A stretch of DNA of 64,000 nt from an uncultured Paludibacter sp. (lineage in GTDB: Bacteria > Bacteroidota > Bacteroidia > Bacteroidales > Paludibacteraceae). This document shows positions 16,809 to 25,673 of this stretch, piece after piece (the first letter of the stretch is position 1; each line of letters opens with the position of its first letter). The stretch spans positions 1-64,000 of the forward strand of contig CALFXE010000001.1 in NCBI GenBank assembly GCA_937927845.1. The letters run 5' to 3'. Under the pieces are notes generated by a model. It did not search any database. It was not told the DNA's origin and was given only the letters and a program-made list of their open reading frames with translations. A program made the translations under genes and the position numbers.

Positions 16809-18518
16809 TTAGAATAACAGATTGGAGCTTTGAAACAGCTGTTTGATATAAGGGTCTAGTTCCGCCCGTACATCGTCGTATGCTGTTTGTTGGAGTAAAT
16901 GGTACTTTTCCTTTAGCTCAATAACCGGACAATTAAAATCAACATCATACAGTTCCTCGAGTCCCAGAATTAATTGGGTGTCTTTCGGCTGATTATTATT
17001 AATGAAGGACAATACCTTGTCGATATTCTGATAGTCCAACGCCTGTTGATTCGGGGAATCAATCACTAACGGACAGTAAACGGCGGAGGAGTATTTAAGT
17101 ATCGTTTCGAAGATGGCAAAATAGTAGGCGGTTAACGCTCTCGGCAACGAGCTGCCGGTATCGCTTATCTTGCTGTATATATTCTTATAATCTTTTTCAG
17201 CTACGGACTCTACCTGGAGCGTATGCAAATTCCTGGCAATTTCTTTTCTATAAAAACTGAGAATTGTTTGGGTCCTTTTTTTATCCTCTAGGCTCTTGAT
17301 CTTCGTTTCCAGTTCTCCCTGCTTTAACGTGTTTTCAGTTATTTCTTTAGTAAGCTCGCTAATCTTTTGATCGAAAATGCGTTTGACCTCGGTTCGGCCA
17401 GCGTTTTCTATGAGATCTCGCAAGATAACATCCCCCTTTTTTTTCTGGAGGATCAACTCAATCTTTTCAATTTCCGCCATCGTTTTTGTAAGAGAACCAT
17501 TTTCCTTTTCAACTTTCGTTTCAATCTCTTTCAATTCGTTGAACAAATCTTCGAGTAGTTCTGCACAGCGATCAGAATCCTGCGCAATCTCGAAACGCTC
17601 TGCAAACGAGTTCTCATATTCCGCCCCACACGTTGGACATTCTACCAAGTGATCTAATTTAGTTGATGCAAACGAATAATCCGATTTCGCTTCTTTCTGG
17701 GCTAATTGAGTGATCTCGATCTGGCTTTCAACAACGATCTTGTTGTTATTTAAATCAATCAGTTTTTCTTTTAATTGTTCTTCCCGGTTTTTGAGTACCT
17801 GGCATTCTACCAATAACTGCCGGATTTCTTCTTTGAATTCTTCCACATCCAGGTTAAAGTCTCCAGATGTAAACTTGTCTTTTATGTTGGCGAGTATGCT
17901 GTCTGTTATTTTCTTTTCTTCCCGGAGTTTCTCTAACTTATCCTTAAACTGGGCGAGTTCCCCTTTGGCGTCATAGTACTCATTCCCCCGAATACCCGTA
18001 TGGTATTGTATGACTGGTAAACGCGGAGCTTTGAATTGCTGCATCCCGGAAAAAGCGTTCCAGTTCGCTGCCCAACTTGAATCTTGATCAACATAAAATG
18101 GAAGAAACATGAAAGCTGGAGGCGGGATGATATTCTTGCCTTGTTTATCGGGTAGTTTTAATTTGAAATTTGCCAGGTCAGCCAGAAAGGGAGCAAGCCC
18201 ATTGGTTACACTGTCGAATGTTTTGATCAAGTCTTCGCTACCATCAAAAATAGCATAGCTTTTCCCATGCTTTAAAATGGCATATTCATCACCGTCCACT
18301 GAGAACCGTACAAGAGAAATAGGATTTAGTTGTTTCCACTTGCTGTTGATCTTAGCAGGTGCTGCACCAAACGTCATGAAAAGACTTTTTAGCAGCGATG
18401 ATTTGCCCGTATCATTCTTTCCGAATATCAGTGTTCTTACCGGATCGAAGGTCACCTTTTTTGCCTTTCTTTCCATCATTGAGCAAATCAGCAGTTCGTT
18501 GAAGATGAATCTTTTCAT
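16809..18518 (-). CDS. SMC/Rad50-like ATPase with zinc hook (LmuB-like)
   Basis: The 569-residue ABC-type ATPase has Walker A GKNDTGKSS at 33-41. A long coiled coil is interrupted at about 293-296 by CPTCGAEY, a Rad50-type CxxC hook. A second coiled-coil arm follows, then a degenerate signature region (GSSLPRALTAYYFA) and Walker B PLVIDSPNQQALD. This is the shape of the LmuB subunit of Lamassu systems, which senses DNA ends or replication intermediates and releases the LmuA effector. It follows the DUF4297-type nuclease gene by 44 bases on the minus strand. No LmuC-like small gene lies between or beside them. A generic AAA_13/Rad50-like protein is the alternative. Confidence 0.7.
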   Translation of the reverse strand: MKRFIFNELLICSMMERKAKKVTFDPVRTLIFGKNDTGKSSLLKSLFMTFGAAPAKINSKWKQLNPISLVRFSVDGDEYAILKHGKSYAIFDGSEDLIKTFDSVTNGLAPFLADLANFKLKLPDKQGKNIIPPPAFMFLPFYVDQDSSWAANWNAFSGMQQFKAPRLPVIQYHTGIRGNEYYDAKGELAQFKDKLEKLREEKKITDSILANIKDKFTSGDFNLDVEEFKEEIRQLLVECQVLKNREEQLKEKLIDLNNNKIVVESQIEITQLAQKEAKSDYSFASTKLDHLVECPTCGAEYENSFAERFEIAQDSDRCAELLEDLFNELKEIETKVEKENGSLTKTMAEIEKIELILQKKKGDVILRDLIENAGRTEVKRIFDQKISELTKEITENTLKQGELETKIKSLEDKKRTQTILSFYRKEIARNLHTLQVESVAEKDYKNIYSKISDTGSSLPRALTAYYFAIFETILKYSSAVYCPLVIDSPNQQALDYQNIDKVLSFINNNQPKDTQLILGLEELYDVDFNCPVIELKEKYHLLQQTAYDDVRAELDPYIKQLFQSSNLLF

Positions 18519-18562
18519 GAAACTTTGTTCTGAGGTTCCTGATTAGTTTTTTGAATTTTCCT

Positions 18563-19648
18563 TTACTCATATAGATGGGCCAGAATAATGGTTTGAACGT
18601 AAGGGTGCGTAAGTTTGGTCAAATAATCTTTACCACTAATCTGTGCAACAACCATGGCGAGCAGGTCCATTACCTTTTGACCGGAGAACTGCCCCGTTGA
18701 CTTCAAATTATCAATTGATTGCCTTGTCTCCTTAATCGCTTGTTGTAATGTCCGATTCGTTGGATCCATTCTGTCTATTTCAAGTTTGTTCCATAAATCT
18801 TTGAATTGAAAAATGTCGGAGGCTCCGACACCCTCCGCTTTAAGATCGCTATGAACTGTCTGCCAAATCTGCTCGTAATCTTTCCTTGCACCGATCAATA
18901 AGAGTACTTCTTCCAGCGTTGATCTGCCAATTCCTTTTCTTTCTTTAAGCTGGGCGAAGTCCGAGATAACGGAACTGTCATTTGACTTTCTCTTCACTTC
19001 ATCCAGGATATTCTTATATACCGATTCAACATTGTACTTTTTTCCTTGGGTTCGCTTATTAAGAAATTCGCTGAGTTTTCCTTTCGTGTGGGTGCTGCTA
19101 TCATTCACACTCAGCGCATGGGAAGCGAAGAAAGTAATATTGAAAAAGTTGGCGAGGAGTTTGCCCGGAGCAAGTTCTTTTTCCAACGCAGTTTGAACGA
19201 TTCTACAGGTGTCATTCCCCAATTTACCAAGGTTCACTTGCTCATATTGTTTCGGTGTTTTAAGTCCTTTTAATTTTACTGAAAGTTTTGTGTTAGATAA
19301 AAATGTCAGGGACTCTGTTGCCGTTGGAAAATTTTGAAGGTGATCATGCATCTTTCCCAGTATAGATGGAAGGACAGCATCTGCTTTGCCTTTCTTGGGC
19401 TTTACAAGCGCATTTAACTGCCAGTAACCCGTTTCCTTCGCCTTTATTTGAAAGAAGTTGTATTTAGTGGGTGATACTTCGGAGTCGAGTACGACAAGGT
19501 CATCATGGTAGTCAAATACAAAAAGGTAGTCATTTCCTTTTTCATGATATTCCAGAAGCATGCAGATGGAAATATCTTTCTGATAATCGAATCTGGATGA
19601 AGCAGTTGATCCAGCCCGTTCTCTTGGTTGTTTGGCGATAAAATCCAC
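18563..19648 (-). CDS. DUF4297/Cap4-type dsDNA nuclease (LmuA-like effector)
   Basis: The 361-residue protein opens with PRERAGSTASSRFDYQKDI, then the strand 'YLFVFDYHDDLVVLDSE' (Asp50) and NFFQIKAKE (Gln67-x-Lys69). This is the hallmark N-terminus of DUF4297/Cap4 nucleases. The C-terminal half is helical and unassigned. It is followed by an SMC-like ATPase on the same strand, the arrangement of the Lamassu family, in which the nuclease is held inactive by the ATPase complex. The start is GTG at 19648: a TAG lies a few codons upstream in frame, and no ATG precedes the conserved motif. Lamassu membership is inferred from the pair. Confidence 0.7.
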   Translation of the reverse strand: MDFIAKQPRERAGSTASSRFDYQKDISICMLLEYHEKGNDYLFVFDYHDDLVVLDSEVSPTKYNFFQIKAKETGYWQLNALVKPKKGKADAVLPSILGKMHDHLQNFPTATESLTFLSNTKLSVKLKGLKTPKQYEQVNLGKLGNDTCRIVQTALEKELAPGKLLANFFNITFFASHALSVNDSSTHTKGKLSEFLNKRTQGKKYNVESVYKNILDEVKRKSNDSSVISDFAQLKERKGIGRSTLEEVLLLIGARKDYEQIWQTVHSDLKAEGVGASDIFQFKDLWNKLEIDRMDPTNRTLQQAIKETRQSIDNLKSTGQFSGQKVMDLLAMVVAQISGKDYLTKLTHPYVQTIILAHLYE

Positions 19649-19797
19649 GGTCGATGCAGTTGGCTAAGGTTTGTATTTGACAATATACAACAATATTGAA
19701 ATTCTTTTTAATATTTTGAAAACTATAAGATAATGGTATGACCCAGTTTGGAATTTTAGGCTACTCAAAATCGGTCTATTACCGGTCGGTTGCGTTA

Positions 19798-20200
19798 TTA
19801 AATCCAATTCTCTCCGGTCTTCCCACTTTCTTTCGGCTGCTTTTCATCTAACAAATTTTCCAAGGCATCATAAATTTGGTTGAGTTGGACATCATTTCCC
19901 CTAAACGATCTTTGATTTGTTTTAGCTGATCCTTTAAGTTATTTTCCTGTAAAAAGGATTTCCCTGATTTCCACAAAGGCTCGCATGATAGCGGTGTTCA
20001 TTTGGATGGCTCGGTCGCCATTGAGAATATCACTAAGCATTGCTATACCTTGTTCTGTAAAAGCGTCATAGTGGCCTATTCGTAATCAGTAAGTTGAAAC
20101 ATAAAATATTCCGGAAAAATCGCTTTGAATTCCGTTTAGCAGCTTGGTTTAGCACTCTGCTACCCACCTCGTAAAGTTCTGCCAGATCGTAGTCGAGCAT
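19798..20200 (-). pseudogene. Decayed ORF6N-domain gene
   Basis: Minus-strand translation gives the ORF6N order in three frames. 'MLDYDLAELYEVGSRVLNQA' comes first; after a frameshift comes PEYFMFQLTDYE then a stop. Another frame reads HYDAFTEQGIAMLSDILNGD then RAIQMNTAIMRAFVE. A further piece, DVQLNQIYDALENLLDEKQ, ends at TAA 19798-19800. ORF6N proteins are phage/mobile-element regulators common in Bacteroidota. At least two frameshifts and an internal deletion make this a pseudogene. It is not visible as a single open frame. Confidence 0.75.
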
Positions 20201-20517
20201 AACCCGTTCCCCTCTGATTGTTTAAATCCTGTTTTGAATACTCCGAATTACCTGTATTTCAATTTTCTTTTGACGCAACTGATGTTAATAACGGAATGAT
20301 CGGTGAAGATTTAATCTGTTATTTGCCCGAATCTGAAAGATAAATATTGCACTCCTTCATAGTTAAGAATGAAAAGATTCTTAAATCTGTTTCTGCTAAA
20401 AGAGCAAAGCTCCACTATTTTGATTTTCTTTTTTTTGGGGGGAATGATTCAGGAGTACATCCCCGATTTTGATTTCTAAACAAGCGTATATCTTCTGTAT
20501 TTAATTGGAATTTAGTT
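20201..20517. other. A/T-rich spacer, no gene seen
   Basis: The 317 bases between the ORF6N relic and the CoiA-like gene are strongly A/T-rich, with homopolymer runs near 20430. I see no open frame of interest, RNA gene or clear terminator. Confidence 0.5.
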
Positions 20518-21393
20518 CTAGCCGCAATATTGGTTGCTGTCAGGAAAGCACCAATGAGGGATTGGCAATTTGAAACTATCTTTTAATTCAATTTCTTGCT
20601 TATGAGTCAGTTCATTCGGACCATACATTAAATCAATTTTAGCTTCCATAACAAACCAGTCTCCAAAAATGCTGTCGCAATTATAGCATCCGAAAGATGT
20701 GTAAGAACTTTCAACTGTTTTACTGTATCGCTTTTTAATTTCTCCGAGTTTCAAGTTGAGGTCTTTTCTACTTTCAATAAATTGTTGGGCAAGTTCTATT
20801 ATTTCGGGCCTGTACTCAATGCTGTTTGATTCCCAAAGTGCTTCTTCTGGTTTTATCTTCGCATTGCATGCTGAATGGAAAGGGCCATCAACATAAAACA
20901 AGTGATTCAATGCATGGCATTTCCAGCACTCCATTTCATAAAACACAAGATTGACTATTTGTTTTTTTTTAGTGATTGCGAATGGTTTGAATTGAATACT
21001 ATTTGAAATAAAATATTTAAGGAAAGTATGCAGATCAACCTTTCTGCGATCGCCAAGATTTACCTGGAGATTTGAACCTGTTGTATCCTCCACATAGAAT
21101 AGCGGTAAATCCGGTCTCTCTTCATTTAGTTTTGAGACAGGATTTTCGAAAAACCAGCAACCGATAATTCCATCTCTGATGTATTTTGATTGTCTTTCAA
21201 GAGTTCTCTTCAGCGTTTGAGGACTTAATTGAATCTCAAATGCAATTGGTTTGTCATTATTTGGAACAAAAACATCTGCTCTCCAGCCCTTCCCGCAATG
21301 CTCTTGGACTGCTTCAATGCCAAGATCCCGACAGGCAGAAACGATTTCCAATTGTATTCTATCGTGATTGCTAATATTTCTAAAGTCTTCCAT
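20518..21393 (-). CDS. CoiA-like nuclease with two zinc-binding CxxC motifs
   Basis: The 291-residue protein has the CoiA/PD-(D/E)XK pattern near its N-terminus: GWRADVFVP (Asp40), then AFEIQLSPQT (Glu53-x-Gln55), followed by a basic helix 'LKRTLERQSKYIRDGIIGCWFFE' typical of CoiA. CoiA-type proteins are competence- or defence-associated nucleases. The C-terminal half contains CWKCHAL and CYNCDSI, two CxxC pairs that may bind zinc, and is otherwise unassigned. It stands alone at the edge of the island. A defence role is inferred from context. Confidence 0.65.
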   Translation of the reverse strand: MEDFRNISNHDRIQLEIVSACRDLGIEAVQEHCGKGWRADVFVPNNDKPIAFEIQLSPQTLKRTLERQSKYIRDGIIGCWFFENPVSKLNEERPDLPLFYVEDTTGSNLQVNLGDRRKVDLHTFLKYFISNSIQFKPFAITKKKQIVNLVFYEMECWKCHALNHLFYVDGPFHSACNAKIKPEEALWESNSIEYRPEIIELAQQFIESRKDLNLKLGEIKKRYSKTVESSYTSFGCYNCDSIFGDWFVMEAKIDLMYGPNELTHKQEIELKDSFKLPIPHWCFPDSNQYCG

Positions 21394-21707
21394 TGCAGAA
21401 TGCTATTGCGGTTAACATATAAATTTATGATTTTATTCAGGTAGGAAAGCAGTTTCAGTTTGCTGCTTTAAACATTGCCGAAAAAGGTTTAGGAAATTTT
21501 CATACAACACGGTAAGAAAAAAGTGCCATTCAAAAGTATCTTCCACTCATTAGGCTATTTTTTTTGTTATCAGGTCTTGGAGATGTAGCCGCTTTAGGAA
21601 TCGAACTTTTTGAATATAAATATTGACATCAAGATCGTTGTATTGCTAAAATCAAAAGCCGAAAACAAAACCGTAAACAAATTGCTCAAAATTCACCCAT
21701 AAAACAA
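21394..21707. other. Spacer with a further tRNA-3'-like relic
   Basis: No gene was seen in these 314 bases. On the minus strand, 21585-21610 reads as GTTCGATTCC followed by GCGGCTACA, again resembling a tRNA T-loop and acceptor end without the rest of a tRNA. With the 21762-21867 repeat this suggests repeated element insertion at a tRNA-like site. Confidence 0.35.
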
Positions 21708-21731
21708 AAAAGCCCTCCGAAGAGAGCTTTA
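21708..21731 (-). terminator. Intrinsic terminator of the TonB receptor operon
   Basis: Read on the minus strand: AAAGCTCTC, TTCG tetraloop, GAGGGCTTT with one wobble pair, then a T-run (TTTTG TTTT). It lies about 145 bases after the stop of the TonB receptor gene, beyond the tRNA-like repeat. Confidence 0.65.
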
Positions 21732-21761
21732 AATCAATCACTTAATTTTTCGAAATTAGCT

Positions 21762-21867
21762 AGTAGCCCCAAGGTACGAAGACTCGAACCAAGTTCTGCA
21801 AGATTTAAGGGAATTGGGTACATTACCGGACAATTCCTGACATTAATGGGTCATAAAAAGTTCGAGG
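21762..21867. repeat. Right copy of ~106-bp diverged direct repeat with tRNA-3'-end-like sequence
   Basis: This is the same-orientation partner of 6431-6537. On the minus strand it contains TTGGTTCGAGTC, then CCTTGGGGCTACTA, the look of a tRNA T-arm and 3' acceptor, and a terminator follows as it would behind a tRNA gene. No matching 5' half was found. The two copies bracket 15.2 kb holding EF-G and all the defence genes. Divergence between copies means any insertion is old. Confidence 0.5.
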
Positions 21868-21874
21868 TTTTTAG

Positions 21875-24505
21875 CTATTTAATTTTATACCTCCACCCTG
21901 CATAAAACATCCTTCCTGTAACCGGCCCCCAAACCAATGAAGCATCAAAATAGGGACTGAATGGCTGATCGGTGGCTATGATCACATTTTTCTGATAATA
22001 GTTCGTGAGATTCTCTCCACCAATATAAAAATCCATCGGGTGTTTCTTCCCAACAGTCTTACTGATCTGGGCATTCATTAAAATAAATGAAGGCGAATAA
22101 TCTTCCCGCCTGTATTGTGCTGGATTAGTTTCTGTATTCGGTATTCTTTTCTTCCCATTGAAGTTAATAGTATAATCGAACTTCCATCCGTTTGTGGCGT
22201 AGGCCAGGTTTCCGAAAGCCCGATTATTGGCGATTAAAGGACGTTGAAGCAGTTTGCCGTTATAGGTTGTTTTCACGTCGAAATAACGATAAGCAAGCCT
22301 GACGTCCAATTTTTGCACAGGTTCAAAATTCAATTCCCCCTGAAAGCTATTAGAGTAAGATTTTCCCTGTAAATTGTAAAATCTCACTTCCCTGGGATTT
22401 TCCAGGTCAACGACTACCTGATTATTGAAATCGTTTCTGAAAAAATCAACACTAAGAAGAGCATTCCTTTCGAATAGTTTAAATTTCTGATCAACACTTA
22501 TGCCCTTATTCCAGGCAACTTCTGCATTTAATCCATAGGCCTTTCCTGTTTCGTTGGTAATTATACTCACTTGCCTGGAACTTACAAATACACTTGTATT
22601 CTCTGCAAAAATATTGGCGGTGCGTTGCCCACGACCGGCACTAAATCGAATGGTAGTTCCTTTCACTGGCTCATACCGAAAATGAACCCTGGGTGTAGCA
22701 AAGAAACCAAACAGGCTATTATGATCACCCCGGATACCTGCGACCACGCTTACTTTTTCAGAAGGAGTGTAAGTGTATTCAAAGAATGCGCCCGGAACAA
22801 TTTCTTTACGCTTATAAGTTGTGGTTTTAAAGTCTTCATCATACTTATCGTATAAAAAACTTAATCCTGTTCTAAACTTATGTGCTGTATTGCCAATAAT
22901 AGACTGGTAAATCAGGTTGCTATAAAAATTCTGTTGCTTCGCATCGTATCTTGTCAGGCCGAAGTACGAGTTTTGCTTATGGTCAATGGCAGATAACTGC
23001 AGGCCGATGCTTTTATACTTTTTTTCCGGAAACACATAACCAATTTTTGCAAAAGCCTCATATCTTTTTGTGTTAATGCCCAAACCGTAATGATTGATGG
23101 TATATTTATCATCAGCAGGATCATAAGCTGATTCACCCCCGGTTCTTTTATCATTTAATACTTTAACTCCGAATTGGGTTAAGAATCCTTTGCCATCATC
23201 ATACTTCCATCTGTTTACCATACTGAATTGATTACCTGTCGGCAGATCCCGGAAACCATCTTTATTCACATCCAATCGCTTGTTGGTCAAGAAATCATCA
23301 TGCAACAGTAAACCTACGGCCCACTTCTTTCTGATTTTTTTGGCGATGTTAAGATTCACATCTGTTTTTCCAAAATCATTGACGTAAACATTTGCGTAGA
23401 GTTGCTCACTGTTTTCCGGCTTTTTCAGCTCTACATTTATTTGTCCTGCTATGCTCTCATACCCATTGGCAACAGAGCCAATGCCTTTAGTGAGTTGTAT
23501 GGATTCCACCCAGGGGCCTGCCACAGAGTTTAACCCGAGTGGTGTAGCAATTCCTCTCGGACCGGGAAGGTTCTCTACGGTCAATTGCGTATAGTTACCG
23601 CTCAATCCCAATAGCTGGATTTGTTTTGACCCTGTCACCGCATCATTGTAAGATACGTCTACGGATGGATTGGTTTCAAAACTCTCGCTAAGGTTGCAAC
23701 AGGCGGCTTTGTATAGTTCCTTATCTGTCATTATTTGGGTGCGAATAAGACTTACCGCAGAAAGATAAGTGGAACGTTGTTTCGAAGTAACCACCACCTC
23801 ACCCAATTGCTTATTGGTAGCAAGAATTATTTTTAATTCTTTCATGTCAGTAACGGTGAGTGTATCCGAATTATATCCTGTATAGCTGATAACGAGACGG
23901 CTGGCTGTACCATCGTGTTTAATTGTAAAAACTCCGGTGCTATCTGTAACAGTGCCTGTATTAGTTCCCAGCCAAGCTACACTTGCTCCTACCAACGGCG
24001 TAAAGAGACCTTTCTTATTGCTTTCTAAAACCACACCTTTGACAGAGTGAGTGACCATTTTAGTTTCTGGGATAGCAATAGCAGAGGAATCAACTCTTAT
24101 GGAATCCGGCTGTACGGGTATTGTTGTATCTGACCTAACTTTTTCCATCATTGTTTCCATTTCCCGGTAACGGCAGCATTGCGGTAATTCGTTATACACT
24201 ATATCTTTTGCCTTCTTTGTTTCCAGATCATGCCCAACAGCTACAATCCTGTTCTGAATTTTATCCAATGACATTTGCGCAGGATTATAAACAAGTGAAA
24301 GCTCTTTTGTATTCACATCCCAACTGGCTGACTTAACCCCTTTACCTTTTACTGCTTCTTCAATACGATGCTTGCATTGATCGCAAGCTCCAAACACTTT
24401 GAATGTTATGCTGGTATCTGGCGATGTAGGCTTGTTGATCTGCGAATAAGCTGAAAATCCGGAAAAGAAAAGGCATAGCAATACTATATATTTATACGAT
24501 TTCAT
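21875..24505 (-). CDS. TonB-dependent outer-membrane receptor with N-terminal HMA domain (metal uptake)
   Basis: The 876-residue product has a signal peptide to about residue 21. An HMA-like domain follows (CDQCKHR, Cys41/Cys44, and 'AVGHDLETKKAKD' further on), then a carboxypeptidase-like regulatory domain (VVLESNKKGLFTPLVGASV...), a plug (about 235-350) and a 22-strand barrel ending in YAGWRYKIK. Such receptors import metals or metal chelates across the outer membrane using TonB energy. The HMA domain at the periplasmic end is shared with the next gene upstream (24576-24944), down to the closing LP.CC motif. It is the last gene of a three-gene operon; copper is a common substrate for such sets, but the sequence does not prove the metal. 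Confidence 0.88.
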   Translation of the reverse strand: MKSYKYIVLLCLFFSGFSAYSQINKPTSPDTSITFKVFGACDQCKHRIEEAVKGKGVKSASWDVNTKELSLVYNPAQMSLDKIQNRIVAVGHDLETKKAKDIVYNELPQCCRYREMETMMEKVRSDTTIPVQPDSIRVDSSAIAIPETKMVTHSVKGVVLESNKKGLFTPLVGASVAWLGTNTGTVTDSTGVFTIKHDGTASRLVISYTGYNSDTLTVTDMKELKIILATNKQLGEVVVTSKQRSTYLSAVSLIRTQIMTDKELYKAACCNLSESFETNPSVDVSYNDAVTGSKQIQLLGLSGNYTQLTVENLPGPRGIATPLGLNSVAGPWVESIQLTKGIGSVANGYESIAGQINVELKKPENSEQLYANVYVNDFGKTDVNLNIAKKIRKKWAVGLLLHDDFLTNKRLDVNKDGFRDLPTGNQFSMVNRWKYDDGKGFLTQFGVKVLNDKRTGGESAYDPADDKYTINHYGLGINTKRYEAFAKIGYVFPEKKYKSIGLQLSAIDHKQNSYFGLTRYDAKQQNFYSNLIYQSIIGNTAHKFRTGLSFLYDKYDEDFKTTTYKRKEIVPGAFFEYTYTPSEKVSVVAGIRGDHNSLFGFFATPRVHFRYEPVKGTTIRFSAGRGQRTANIFAENTSVFVSSRQVSIITNETGKAYGLNAEVAWNKGISVDQKFKLFERNALLSVDFFRNDFNNQVVVDLENPREVRFYNLQGKSYSNSFQGELNFEPVQKLDVRLAYRYFDVKTTYNGKLLQRPLIANNRAFGNLAYATNGWKFDYTINFNGKKRIPNTETNPAQYRREDYSPSFILMNAQISKTVGKKHPMDFYIGGENLTNYYQKNVIIATDQPFSPYFDASLVWGPVTGRMFYAGWRYKIK

Positions 24506-24522
24506 AGTGAAATGTTTAAGAG

Positions 24523-24560
24523 TAATAGCATCAGGAAGTTCTTTTTTCCTGATGCTATTA
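24523..24560. promoter_or_regulatory. Perfect 15-bp intercistronic hairpin
   Basis: Arms 24523-24537 and 24546-24560 are perfectly complementary over 15 bp with an 8-base loop. The structure lies between the HMA protein gene and the TonB receptor gene. On the coding (minus) strand no U-run follows, so it may be a processing or stabilising hairpin, or a partial terminator that sets the expression ratio of the two products. Confidence 0.65.
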
Positions 24561-24575
24561 AATTATGATTGCTAA

Positions 24576-24944
24576 TTATTGTTTCCTTTGATAATGGCAG
24601 CAACCAGGTAGTTTTTGATAAGTAGCGTTATCTGCGGAATACTTTTCAGTATCATGACCAACAGCAGCTACTTTCTTTTGCACACCGTCAACTGCATCTT
24701 TCTTAAACAGATCGTATTTTATGGTAAGTTGTTTTGTGTCTTCATTCCAGCTTGCAGACTGCACTCCCTCTACTGATGATGCGGCCTTTTCGATCCTTTT
24801 TTTACACATGCCACATTCGCCATATACTTTTACTGTTTCAGTCTTTGTCCGATTATTTATGGCTTCTTTACCCGATTGAGCGTTGGCTGATTGAAATGCT
24901 AAGAATGCAAATATGCTTGCAAACAATATTTTTATCGTTTTCAT
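24576..24944 (-). CDS. Periplasmic heavy-metal-associated (HMA) protein
   Basis: The 122-residue exported protein has a signal peptide (to about 22) and one HMA fold, with metal-binding Cys44/Cys47 in GECGMCKKR. The C-terminal Cys-Cys-His motif (GCCHYQ) is also present, as CC, in the neighbouring TonB receptor. HMA proteins carry soft metals such as Cu(I) between partners. The shared motif suggests it hands metal to or from the receptor. It lies in one minus-strand operon with both neighbours. Confidence 0.85.
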   Translation of the reverse strand: MKTIKILFASIFAFLAFQSANAQSGKEAINNRTKTETVKVYGECGMCKKRIEKAASSVEGVQSASWNEDTKQLTIKYDLFKKDAVDGVQKKVAAVGHDTEKYSADNATYQKLPGCCHYQRKQ

Positions 24945-25045
24945 TGTAATAAGTTTTGTATTTAATAATTATAAGTCCTTACTGCTATACTATGTAGCAA
25001 TATAACAGGCAGAATGCCTGCAGAATAAAGAGCAAGAAAATGAAA

Positions 25046-25432
25046 TCAAATCCGGTAAACGCAATTAAAGATGTAAATCGGTACATTATTGTGTGGCGGG
25101 CCATGAATTGCGTTGGCAATACTTACCGATTCAGTAGCCAATGCTGCTGTTTCGATTGTTGGGGTAAGCAAGTGCAGATCCGTAAAAAACTTTGCTGGGT
25201 TGATTGTACTCTCTGAGGCAAAGTGAGAATCTTTTACTTTAAATGTTTGATATTTAGTTTTACAACAGCCATCACTTTCGTCACCATTCCCACATTTCTT
25301 GCTGTCTGGTTCAATAAAGCTGATATCGGTTGACTTCAATTTACCACAGCAATAAAACTGCTTCATGCCAATTCCAAAGGAGGAGAGGGCATAAATGGAA
25401 AGAAGCAATATGACGGCAATTTTTTTGATCAT
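25046..25432 (-). CDS. HYC_CC_PP-type cysteine-rich envelope protein
   Basis: The 128-residue product has an N-terminal signal/anchor helix, then QFYCCGKLKS, a cysteine cluster KKCGNGDESDGCCKTK, and a C-terminal HGPPHNN proline motif. This matches the HYC_CC_PP family found beside metal-responsive genes in Bacteroidota. Function is unknown; cysteine and histidine content suggests metal binding. It heads the operon with the HMA protein and the TonB receptor. Confidence 0.75.
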   Translation of the reverse strand: MIKKIAVILLLSIYALSSFGIGMKQFYCCGKLKSTDISFIEPDSKKCGNGDESDGCCKTKYQTFKVKDSHFASESTINPAKFFTDLHLLTPTIETAALATESVSIANAIHGPPHNNVPIYIFNCVYRI

Positions 25433-25673
25433 GTGTCAAACAAAAATCAGTAATAAAACCAGCCTTTTCTGTCAACTATGTTACAAAGCTACTAAAGGTT
25501 TGTAAGCAGACCCTTACATAATTTTGAAAAAGAGTTATAAAATTTCAATATCTCCTTGAAAGTCAATTGCTTTTTCATTACCATACCCCGAACCGATCAT
25601 TCCGAAAATAAAGCATCTCTCCTATGTTTTACAGTTTACAGGCCAAGACTTGTATTCTTCACTGGCTACTATA

